From: Pseudorhizobium tarimense
GTDB lineage: Bacteria; Pseudomonadota; Alphaproteobacteria; Rhizobiales; Rhizobiaceae
Length of the DNA: 64,000 bases
Reading direction: 5' to 3'
Assembly: GCF_022968135.1 (NCBI RefSeq)
Contig: NZ_JALJRA010000004.1
Span: forward strand, 137,538 to 201,537
In this document: one piece after another, positions 53,833-64,000 of the stretch
How the letters are laid out: the number at the start of each line of letters is the position of its first letter
How positions within the stretch are numbered: the first letter of the stretch is position 1
Position numbers and translations under genes: made by a program
Notes under the pieces: generated by a model
The model's database searches: none
Seen by the model: the letters and a program-made list of their open reading frames with translations, nothing else
What the model was told of the DNA's origin: nothing

Positions 53833-54338
53833 GCAAGCGGCCTTCCGAGTGCCACCGCAAGATCCTTGATCAAGATGGAGGTTGCCTGCAGCAGGGTCAG
53901 GAAGATGCCGATCACCATGATGATCTTGATCGGCGCCATATAGGGCGACCAGGACGAGTAGCTCGTCTCGTTGTACTGGAGGGCGTAAGAGGTACTGGAG
54001 ATGCCGCCATAAAGCAGGAAGAACAGGTAAACGAACAGCATGAAGATGGTGACGACGTCGACGATTGCCTTCGTCCGGGGCGACCAGCGGCCATAGGCCA
54101 GGTCCATCCGGACATGCGAATCCAGCTGCAGCGAATAGGCCCCGCCGAGCAGGAAGTAGGCCGACATGACGAACTGTGCCATCTCCAGCGTCCAGAGCGA
54201 CGGGAGGAAGAAGGTCTTGGAGATCGACGACCACAGCAGGATGCCCATCATCACGAAGATGAGGTACATGGTCACCCGGCCGACGCCGCGGTTGAAGCGG
54301 TCGACGATGCGGACATAGGTTTTCAGCGTCTCAGGCAT
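53829..54338 (-). CDS. dctQ: TRAP transporter small permease (DctQ)
   Basis: Inner-membrane protein of 169 residues with four helices (for example GRVTMYLIFVMMGILLWS and AIVDVVTIFMLFVYLFFLL), the standard DctQ layout, and the family's SLQLDSHVRMDL motif. I chose the ATG at 54338; a GTG at 54359 seven codons upstream is possible, and neither has a strong ribosome-binding site. It overlaps dctM by 4 bp and follows the amidohydrolase-like gene by 67 bp. Confidence 0.85.
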   Translation of the reverse strand: MPETLKTYVRIVDRFNRGVGRVTMYLIFVMMGILLWSSISKTFFLPSLWTLEMAQFVMSAYFLLGGAYSLQLDSHVRMDLAYGRWSPRTKAIVDVVTIFMLFVYLFFLLYGGISSTSYALQYNETSYSSWSPYMAPIKIIMVIGIFLTLLQATSILIKDLAVALGRPLA

Positions 54339-54405
54339 CGGCAGGGCCCGACACGCCACTCACATGCGAAGACATCCTCTCATTCTCCCAGTCCGTTCCA
54401 CCTCT

Positions 54406-55230
54406 TTACGCGCAGCCATTGTTGTTCTGTTTGGTCAGCGCACTGATGCTTTCCCTCAGAAGCTGGCTGAGGAAGTCCGCCGCAACGACCTGCCCTGCCT
54501 CGTCGGCGATGAGGTCGTTGCGGATCTCGATCATCACGTTCAAAAGTCCCGCCGGCAAGGCATGCAGCTCAAGTGTGTGGGTGACCCCATCGGCCGGGCC
54601 GTATGGCTCGTTGCGTTCCACACGGTAAAGATGCCTGCTTGCCGCAGCCAGCATGGCATCGGCCAGGCGACTGTCGCGGTCGTGCAGTATCCCGATTTCG
54701 ACCTCTCTCTTGCGACCGAAATAGACCGGCGTGAAGGAATGTATGGTCACCAGCACCGTCTCGCGGCTATGCGCTCGCCGCACCGCGATCTCTTCGCGAA
54801 TGCGCCCCTGGAACGGGAGGTAGAGCGACGACGTGCGCAGAGACCGCTCGGCATTGTTCAGGTTCTCATTGCCGGGAACGCGGAAGATCTCGCTGACGTC
54901 ACGGATCGCAGCCGGCGATTCCGGCGGTCGGTTGCAGTCGTAGATGAGGCGGGAGAAGCGCTGATAGATCAGCGTGGCATCCAGCTGCCGCGCCATCAGT
55001 TGCGCCACTGCAAGCGCTCCGGGGTCCCAAGCGATGTGGGACGACAGGGCCTCTTCGGAGAGACCGAGCGTGCCATAGCGCTGCGGCAAGCGGCGGGACG
55101 CGTGCTCGCACACGAGTAGAACGTCTCCGGCTGCATCCGGATTGTCGACGGCGACGGCTTCGCCATCCGCCTTGCTCAACATCTCGGTCTGCGCCAGCAC
55201 CACCAAAGTCGCCTCACCCCCTCGTTTCAC
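54406..55230 (-). CDS. N-formylglutamate amidohydrolase family protein
   Basis: Protein of about 274 residues of the FGase fold. Conserved blocks are VLLVCEHASRRLPQRYG near residue 37, LIYDCNRPP, VLVTIHSFTPVYFGRKREVEIG with a likely metal histidine, and the late LHALPAGLLNVMIEIRNDLI. FGase hydrolyses N-acyl-glutamates in histidine degradation, but no hut genes are nearby. Its place at the head of the TRAP/GS-like operon suggests a related amide substrate. The start is uncertain: GTG at 55230 or ATG at 55182. Confidence 0.85.
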   Translation of the reverse strand: MKRGGEATLVVLAQTEMLSKADGEAVAVDNPDAAGDVLLVCEHASRRLPQRYGTLGLSEEALSSHIAWDPGALAVAQLMARQLDATLIYQRFSRLIYDCNRPPESPAAIRDVSEIFRVPGNENLNNAERSLRTSSLYLPFQGRIREEIAVRRAHSRETVLVTIHSFTPVYFGRKREVEIGILHDRDSRLADAMLAAASRHLYRVERNEPYGPADGVTHTLELHALPAGLLNVMIEIRNDLIADEAGQVVAADFLSQLLRESISALTKQNNNGCA

Positions 55231-55297
55231 GGAAGAGAATTCTTCATCTATGGCGGCACGTCAATGCAGTTCTGAAAATTTCTCTTCATTCTGCGCA

Positions 55298-55326
55298 TTG
55301 ACTCCGGAGGGGAAAGAACCTTTAAA
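55298..55326 (+). promoter_or_regulatory. Putative sigma70 promoter of the rpiR gene
   Basis: TTGACT (55298-55303), a 17-bp spacer, then TTTAAA (55321-55326). Transcription would start about 30 bp before the GTG start codon. The region is shared with the divergent amidohydrolase-TRAP operon. Confidence 0.6.
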
Positions 55327-55364
55327 TCTTCTTCAACCGGCGAAGACCGGAGGGAACAGCTTCA

Positions 55365-56252
55365 GTGCCAACGACCGCACGCACCGTCTCGGATGCCATC
55401 CGCACACGTTACGACGATTTGACGCGTGCGGAACGCCAGTTGGCCGACAGGATTTTGGAGAACTATCCGGTGTCCGGCCTCGGGAGCATCACGGCCATTG
55501 CGGAGAATGCCGGTGTTTCGACGCCGACGGTGGCCCGCATGGTGCAGAAGCTCGGCTTCAAGGGCTACCCGGAGTTTCAGTCGCGTCTTCACCACGAGCT
55601 GGAAGAAACGATCTCCAATCCGATCGCCAAGCACGACCGCTGGGCGCTGAATGCGCCGGGCACCCACATCCTCAACCGGTTTGCCGACGCGATTACCGCC
55701 AATCTGCGCGAGACGCTGTCCGATCTCGATACCAAGACTTTCGAGGATGCCGCCGCCCTTCTCGGTGACCGCGACCGCAGCATCTATTTCGTCGGCGGGC
55801 GCATCACTTGCGCACTGGCGGAATACTTCTTCACCCACATGCAGGTGATCCGCCCGAAGACGACGCTGATCTCGACCAATTCCAGCTCCTGGCCGCAGCA
55901 CGTGCTGAACATGAACCGGGGCGACGTGCTGGTGATCTTCGACATCCGCCGCTACGAGCAGGAGATGGCGACGCTGGCGGAGGTCGCCAAGTCAAGCGGA
56001 ATCGTCATCATCCTCATGACCGATGTCTGGGGCTCGCCGGTTGCCCAGCATGCCCGCCATATCTTCCGCGTCCGCATCGAGGCGCCGAGCGCCTGGGACT
56101 CCTCGGTGGTTACCCTCTTCGTGGTGGAAGCGTTGATCGAGGCGGTTCAGAGTTGCGCCTGGGACAAGACGCGCCAACGCATGAATTCGCTTGAGGAACT
56201 GTTCGAGCGCTCGCGGCTCTTCAGGCGCCACAACCACCAGAAGCTGGAGTAA
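55365..56252 (+). CDS. RpiR/MurR-family transcriptional regulator (HTH plus SIS domain)
   Basis: Regulator of 295 residues. An N-terminal HTH_6 domain contains LTRAERQLADRILENY and ITAIAENAGVSTPTVARMVQKLGFKGYPEF. Residues about 125-260 are a SIS sugar-phosphate-binding domain (DRSIYFVGGRITCALAEYFF and DVLVIFDIRRYEQEMATL). It starts at GTG 55365 with GGAGG 11 nt upstream. It stands between a divergent TRAP/ligase operon and a co-oriented ABC operon, so it is the natural regulator of one or both. The effector is unknown. Confidence 0.9.
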   Translation: MPTTARTVSDAIRTRYDDLTRAERQLADRILENYPVSGLGSITAIAENAGVSTPTVARMVQKLGFKGYPEFQSRLHHELEETISNPIAKHDRWALNAPGTHILNRFADAITANLRETLSDLDTKTFEDAAALLGDRDRSIYFVGGRITCALAEYFFTHMQVIRPKTTLISTNSSSWPQHVLNMNRGDVLVIFDIRRYEQEMATLAEVAKSSGIVIILMTDVWGSPVAQHARHIFRVRIEAPSAWDSSVVTLFVVEALIEAVQSCAWDKTRQRMNSLEELFERSRLFRRHNHQKLE

Positions 56253-56381
56253 CGGCGCCCACAGAACGGCGGATTTTCCCCGCTGCTAAATGAGCGCTAC
56301 CTCACCTTCAACCCTTGTCACATACCGTACATGAACTGGTTCTACGAGCTTCGCCAACACGACCAACATCAGGAGGATATC

Positions 56382-57488
56382 GTGCTCAACAAGACCCACC
56401 GCCTGCTCTCCCTGACGACCGCGCTCGTCATCGCATCGGCAAGCTTTGCCGCTGCCGAACCGAGCGCGGAACTCGTCGAAGCTGCCAAGAAGGAAGGCAT
56501 GCTGACGACCATCGCCCTGCCCCACAGCTGGTGCGGCTATGGCGACGTCATCGCCGGCTTCAAGGCCAAGTATCCGGAGATCCAGGTCAACGAGCTGAAC
56601 CCGGACGCCGGCTCTGCCGACGAAGTCGAGGCGATCAAGGCCAACAAGGACAACAAGGGCCCACAGGCCCCCGACGTGGTCGACGTCGGCCTGGCCTTCG
56701 GTCCGCAGATGAAGGAAGAGGGCCTGCTGCAGCCCTACAAGGTTTCCACCTGGGATGAGATCCCCGACGACGTGAAGGACGCCGAAGGCTACTGGTACGG
56801 CGACTACTACGGCGTTCTGTCCTTCATCGTGAACAAGGACATGGTTGAAACGGTGCCGCAGGACTGGGCCGATCTGCTGAAGCCGGACTATGCCGGTCAG
56901 GTCGCACTCGCCGGTGATCCGCGCGCTTCCAACCAGGCGATCCTCGCTGTTCTCGCAGCTGGCCTCTCGAAGGGCGCAAAGTCCGGCGAAGAAGCCGGCG
57001 AGGCTGGGCTCGAATATTTCGCTGAGCTCAACAAGGCTGGCAACTTCGTTCCGGTCATCGCCAAGGCAGGCACCATCGCTCAAGGCGCAACGCCGATCTC
57101 CATTGCATGGGACTACAACGCACTGGCGTGGCGTGACGAGCTGAACGGCAACCCGCCGGTCGAAGTCGTCGTGCCGAAGACCGGCGTTCTCGCTGGCGTC
57201 TACGTTCAGGGCATCTCCGCCTACGCGCCGCACCCAAATGCCGCGAAGCTCTGGATGGAATACCTTTACTCCGACGAAGGCCAGAACCTGTGGCTGAAGG
57301 GCTATTGCCACCCGGCGCGCTTCAACGCCATGGCCAAGGCCGGCAAGATCCCGCAGGAACTGATGGACGCCCTGCCGCCGGCAGAAAGCTATGAAGCGGC
57401 CGTCTTCCCGACTGTGGAAGAGCAGAATGCCAACAAGGCTGCCGTCACCGGAGGCTGGGACAGCGTCGTCGGCGCGAACGTTCAGTAA
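56382..57488 (+). CDS. ABC transporter periplasmic substrate-binding protein
   Basis: Binding protein of 368 residues of the iron/spermidine/putrescine-type SBP group. The GTG at 56382 has AGGAGG 6 nt upstream and gives a Sec signal peptide (ends ...ASASFAAAEPS); the frame open to 56331 is not used. The mature part has APDVVDVGLAFGPQMKEEGLL, WYGDYYGVLSFIVNKDMV and a late SYEAAVFPTVEEQNANK block. It is the first gene of a four-gene operon. The ligand cannot be deduced. Confidence 0.88.
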   Translation: MLNKTHRLLSLTTALVIASASFAAAEPSAELVEAAKKEGMLTTIALPHSWCGYGDVIAGFKAKYPEIQVNELNPDAGSADEVEAIKANKDNKGPQAPDVVDVGLAFGPQMKEEGLLQPYKVSTWDEIPDDVKDAEGYWYGDYYGVLSFIVNKDMVETVPQDWADLLKPDYAGQVALAGDPRASNQAILAVLAAGLSKGAKSGEEAGEAGLEYFAELNKAGNFVPVIAKAGTIAQGATPISIAWDYNALAWRDELNGNPPVEVVVPKTGVLAGVYVQGISAYAPHPNAAKLWMEYLYSDEGQNLWLKGYCHPARFNAMAKAGKIPQELMDALPPAESYEAAVFPTVEEQNANKAAVTGGWDSVVGANVQ

Positions 57489-57499
57489 GAACCCGACAC

Positions 57500-57530
57500 A
57501 GCCCCGGACAGGACCTACCTGGCCGGGGCT
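57500..57530 (+). other. Intercistronic hairpin after the ABC binding-protein gene
   Basis: AGCCCCGG (57500-57507) pairs with CCGGGGCT (57523-57530), and inside it CAGG pairs with CCTG around a 5-nt loop. It begins 12 bp after the binding-protein stop and has no U tract. This is the classic arrangement that raises binding-protein mRNA over the permease genes. Confidence 0.75.
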
Positions 57531-57600
57531 TGCCATGTTCGACGACCCAGCCTTATTTTTGCCACAGACCGAAACGCGCCGACGAGGGGAAGCTGCCGCC

Positions 57601-58476
57601 ATGAATCAAGCGCGACCTGCCCCCTGGCTGCGTCTCAACTTCACCTGGCTGGGGCTGATGCCCTTCGTCATCTTCGTTGGGCTGTTCCTGGTGCTGCCGA
57701 CGATGCATATCGTCATCGGTGCCTTCCACACCCGCGACGGTAGTTTCACCCTCCAGAACCTCATCGATCTGAACAGCGGCACGATCCCGTCGAGCTACTG
57801 GATCTCGGTCAAAGTGTCCGTTGCCTCGGCAGCGCTCGGCTGCCTGATCGGCTTCGGCATGGCGGCAGCCGTGACATTCGGCGCCGTCCCTCGCTGGATC
57901 AGGTCGCCGTTGATGACCTTTTCCGGAGTCGCTTCGAACTTTGCTGGCGTGCCGCTAGCGTTCGCTTTCCTGGCGACCTTCGGACCTGTCGGCCTCGTTA
58001 CGGTCATGCTGCGCCAGAACTTCGGCATTGTTCTGCAGCGCGACCTCGGGTTCAACATCCTGAGCTTCTGGGGGCTGACCATCACTTATCTGTTTTTCCA
58101 GATCCCCCTGATGATCCTCATCATCACCCCTGCCCTCGAAGGGCTGCGCCGCGAGTGGCGGGAAGCGGCCGAGGTACTCGGGGCAACGGGGCTGCAGTAT
58201 TGGCGTATGGTCGCCCTGCCGATCCTCTTTCCCTCGCTGCTCGGCACTTTCGCCCTACTCTTCGCCAATTCCTTCGGCGCCGTCGCGACGGCGATCGCGC
58301 TCACCGGATCGAGCCTCAACATCGTGCCGATCCAGCTCTTTGCGCAGATCCGCGGGGATGTCCTCGGTAACCCTAACCTGGGTTATGCCATGGCCTTCGG
58401 CATGATCGTGGTGACCGCCATCGCCAACGTCGTCTACATCTGGCTGCGCATCCGCGCCGAGAGGTGGCTGAAATGA
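57601..58476 (+). CDS. ABC transporter permease 1
   Basis: Inner-membrane protein of 291 residues with six helices, beginning LNFTWLGLMPFVIFVGLFLVLPTMHIV. The cytoplasmic EAA loop that contacts the ATPase is LRREWREAAEVLGATGLQYWRMVALPIL. It belongs to the PotB/FbpB-like BPD_transp_1 family, consistent with the binding protein. The ATG at 57601 was chosen; an ATG at 57535 would add 22 non-hydrophobic residues. It overlaps permease 2 by 4 bp. Confidence 0.88.
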   Translation: MNQARPAPWLRLNFTWLGLMPFVIFVGLFLVLPTMHIVIGAFHTRDGSFTLQNLIDLNSGTIPSSYWISVKVSVASAALGCLIGFGMAAAVTFGAVPRWIRSPLMTFSGVASNFAGVPLAFAFLATFGPVGLVTVMLRQNFGIVLQRDLGFNILSFWGLTITYLFFQIPLMILIITPALEGLRREWREAAEVLGATGLQYWRMVALPILFPSLLGTFALLFANSFGAVATAIALTGSSLNIVPIQLFAQIRGDVLGNPNLGYAMAFGMIVVTAIANVVYIWLRIRAERWLK

Positions 58477-59264
58477 GCGTCTGGACCCGCATCGTCGGCT
58501 GGGCCGTCCTGATCTTCGGCCTGCTCTATTTCTTCGTGCCGCTCGGCGGTCTTTTTGAGTTTTCGCTGAAGGCGCGCCGCGGCGTCTACTCCTTCGATGC
58601 CTACCGCGAGGTCTTCGCCGACCCGCAATTCCAGGCAACCTTCAGCTATTCGGTGGTGATGGCGCTGGTGACGATCGTGATCGGCATCCTGATCGTCGTC
58701 CCGACCGCCTTCTGGGTGCGGCTGAAGATGCCCTGGGCTCGGCCATATGTCGAATTCGTCACGCTTCTGCCGCTGGTCATCCCCGCAATCGTCGTCGTGT
58801 TCGGCTATATCCGCCTGTACAACACGGCAAGCTGGTTGCCGTTGACCGGCTCTATCTTCGGCACCAACGCCCTTCTCGCCTTCGGATACACGATCCTGGC
58901 GCTGCCCTATATGTATCGCGCTGTAGATACCGGGCTCAGAACCATTGACGTCGCGACGCTCACGGAAGCCGCGCAGATCCTCGGCGCCGGCTGGTTCACG
59001 ATCCTCCGCCGCGTCATTTTACCGAACGTCGTCCCCGCCGTTCTTTCAGGCGCCTTCCTCACCTTCGCAATCGTGATCGGCGAGTTCACGCTGGCGGCCC
59101 TCCTCGATCGTCCCGCTTTCGGCCCGTATCTCCAACGGATCGGCGCCAACAAGGCCTATGAGCCCTTCGCACTGTCCGTCATCGCCTTTGCCATCACCTG
59201 GGCCTGTCTCGCCCTCATCCAATTCGTTTCCCGTTTCAGCAAGGCCGCGCCGGCGCGCCACTAG
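58473..59264 (+). CDS. ABC transporter permease 2
   Basis: Inner-membrane protein of 263 residues, PotC-like, with six helices (first WAVLIFGLLYFFVPLGGLFEF). Its EAA loop is TLTEAAQILGAGWFTILRRVILPNV. The ATG at 58473 overlaps the permease 1 stop by 4 bp, indicating coupled translation of the heterodimeric channel. Confidence 0.9.
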   Translation: MSVWTRIVGWAVLIFGLLYFFVPLGGLFEFSLKARRGVYSFDAYREVFADPQFQATFSYSVVMALVTIVIGILIVVPTAFWVRLKMPWARPYVEFVTLLPLVIPAIVVVFGYIRLYNTASWLPLTGSIFGTNALLAFGYTILALPYMYRAVDTGLRTIDVATLTEAAQILGAGWFTILRRVILPNVVPAVLSGAFLTFAIVIGEFTLAALLDRPAFGPYLQRIGANKAYEPFALSVIAFAITWACLALIQFVSRFSKAAPARH

Positions 59265-59275
59265 GATTTCCGTTC

Positions 59276-60331
59276 ATGTCGTTCCTGGTTCTCGATAACC
59301 TCCAGAAAAGCTTCGGCCCCGTTCAGGTGGTGAAAAACTTCAACATGTCGATCGAGAAGGGCGAGTTTGTCTCCTTTCTTGGCCCCTCCGGCTGCGGCAA
59401 GACCACGGTTCTCAGGATGATCGCGGGCTTCGAGGCACCGAGCGGCGGCACGATCAGCATCGACGGACGGGACCAGAGCCGCCTGAAGACCAACCAGCGC
59501 AATATCGGCATGGTCTTCCAGGCCTATGCGCTCTTTCCGAACATGAACGTCTTCGACAATGTCGCGTTTGGCCTGAAAGTCGCGGGTACACCTCGGGCGC
59601 AGATCGAGGCACGCGTCAAGGAGATGCTGGCGCTCATCCGACTGGAGCATCTTGCTGACCGTTACCCCTACCAGATGTCCGGCGGGCAGCAGCAGCGCGT
59701 GGCACTGGCACGGGCGCTAGCTCCAAAGCCCCAGCTCTTGCTGCTCGACGAACCGCTTTCCGCACTGGACGCTAAGATCCGCGTCTCGTTGCGCGAAGAA
59801 ATCCGCCAGATCCAGCGCCAGCTCGGCATCACCACCGTTTTCGTGACGCATGATCAGGAGGAGGCTCTCTCGATCTCCGACCGCATCGTCGTGATGAACG
59901 CGGGCCGCGCCGACCAGATCGGCACGCCATCGCAGATCTACAACCGCCCCGCCACCCGCTTTGTCGCCTCCTTTGTCGGCACACTGAACATGCTGGACGC
60001 CACGGTGGTGGATCCGGCCCAGCAGACGGTGCAAGTAGGCGGCCAGGTGATCACGCTGAAGGAAAGGCTCGACGGCAAATCTGCGGGCGACCCGATCGTC
60101 CTGGCGCTTCGCCCGGAGGCGGGCTCACTCGGCGGCCCCGGCGATTCGACGCTCAAGGGCGACGTGCTGTCCTCAAGCTTCCTCGGTTCGGTCGTTCGAA
60201 CCAAGATCTCGGTTGCCGGCAGCCCGGTGTCATTCGACACCTTCAACGCGCCGGATCTCGCCATGCCGAAGCCGGGCCAGACGGTTGACCTCCGCTTCTC
60301 TTCCGGAGACCTGCTGGTCGTCAGGGACTAG
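59276..60331 (+). CDS. ABC transporter ATP-binding protein
   Basis: ATPase of 351 residues, PotA/FbpC-like. Walker A is FLGPSGCGKTTVLRMIAG, the signature is MSGGQQQRVALARALAP, Walker B is LLLLDEPLSALDAKI, and the switch His is in FVTHDQEEAL. A C-terminal TOBE domain (from about residue 240) includes VLALRPEAGSLGGPG. It is the last gene of the RpiR-linked transporter and ends 12 bp from the converging metH. Confidence 0.93.
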   Translation: MSFLVLDNLQKSFGPVQVVKNFNMSIEKGEFVSFLGPSGCGKTTVLRMIAGFEAPSGGTISIDGRDQSRLKTNQRNIGMVFQAYALFPNMNVFDNVAFGLKVAGTPRAQIEARVKEMLALIRLEHLADRYPYQMSGGQQQRVALARALAPKPQLLLLDEPLSALDAKIRVSLREEIRQIQRQLGITTVFVTHDQEEALSISDRIVVMNAGRADQIGTPSQIYNRPATRFVASFVGTLNMLDATVVDPAQQTVQVGGQVITLKERLDGKSAGDPIVLALRPEAGSLGGPGDSTLKGDVLSSSFLGSVVRTKISVAGSPVSFDTFNAPDLAMPKPGQTVDLRFSSGDLLVVRD

Positions 60332-60343
60332 ACGGATGAGCCG

Positions 60344-64000
<3,657 letters not shown>

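Noticed and set aside
53833..54234. Upstream extension of the dctM frame
   Set aside because: It lies inside dctQ in another frame; the ATG at 53832 forms the usual 4-bp overlap.

Overview
The window is about 64 kb of chromosome from an alphaproteobacterium, most likely a member of the Rhizobiaceae (Sinorhizobium/Ensifer/Rhizobium-like). The evidence is the GC-rich sequence with tight ATGA overlaps, a complete division/cell-wall (dcw) cluster in rhizobial order, a BtaAB betaine-lipid pair, a PPi-type phosphofructokinase, an ArsR-methyltransferase regulator next to metF, and TRAP and ABC uptake operons controlled by an RpiR protein. I see no plasmid, phage, IS, CRISPR or tRNA signature, so it reads as core chromosome with two decayed genes. 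Species cannot be fixed from the sequence alone.

Layout. 1-17548 (minus strand) is the dcw cluster: mraZ-rsmH-ftsL-ftsI-murE-murF-mraY-murD-ftsW-murG-murC-murB, a terminator, then ddlB-ftsQ-ftsA-ftsZ (ftsZ runs off the left edge). Upstream of mraZ are four TGGG boxes at exact 10-bp spacing (MraZ operator), then a nested-hairpin element and the RNase P RNA gene. 18444-20835 holds two tandem paralogous FAD oxidoreductases. 20926-32181 mixes peptidoglycan enzymes (two SLT transglycosylases, AmpD-like amidase, GH25 lysozyme, MltB-like transglycosylase) with a TerB/DnaJ protein, PPi-PFK, a LysE-like protein, a serine hydrolase and btaAB.

32260-38027 contains a DMT transporter gene broken by two compensating frameshifts, an unlisted 25-codon membrane peptide gene, metF with its ArsR-methyltransferase regulator and a perfect palindromic operator, a decayed gene resembling a chemoreceptor, and ettA. 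38116-42966 (plus) is a hydrolase, a DMT transporter, a CoA-transferase and a ThDP enzyme; facing them on the minus strand are RidA, a DUF442 phosphatase-like protein and a DUF4432 protein. Next come an L,D-transpeptidase and an orphan ParA.

47351-60331 is a nutrient-uptake and catabolism region. One minus-strand operon encodes an N-formylglutamate amidohydrolase-like protein, a TRAP transporter (DctQ, DctM, DctP), a glutamine-synthetase-like ligase, an aldehyde dehydrogenase and an iron alcohol dehydrogenase. The combination fits import of an amino alcohol or amine, gamma-glutamylation, two oxidations and deacylation; this is inference. Divergent from it are an RpiR regulator and a four-gene ABC transporter. 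The right edge holds metH, which continues beyond the window.
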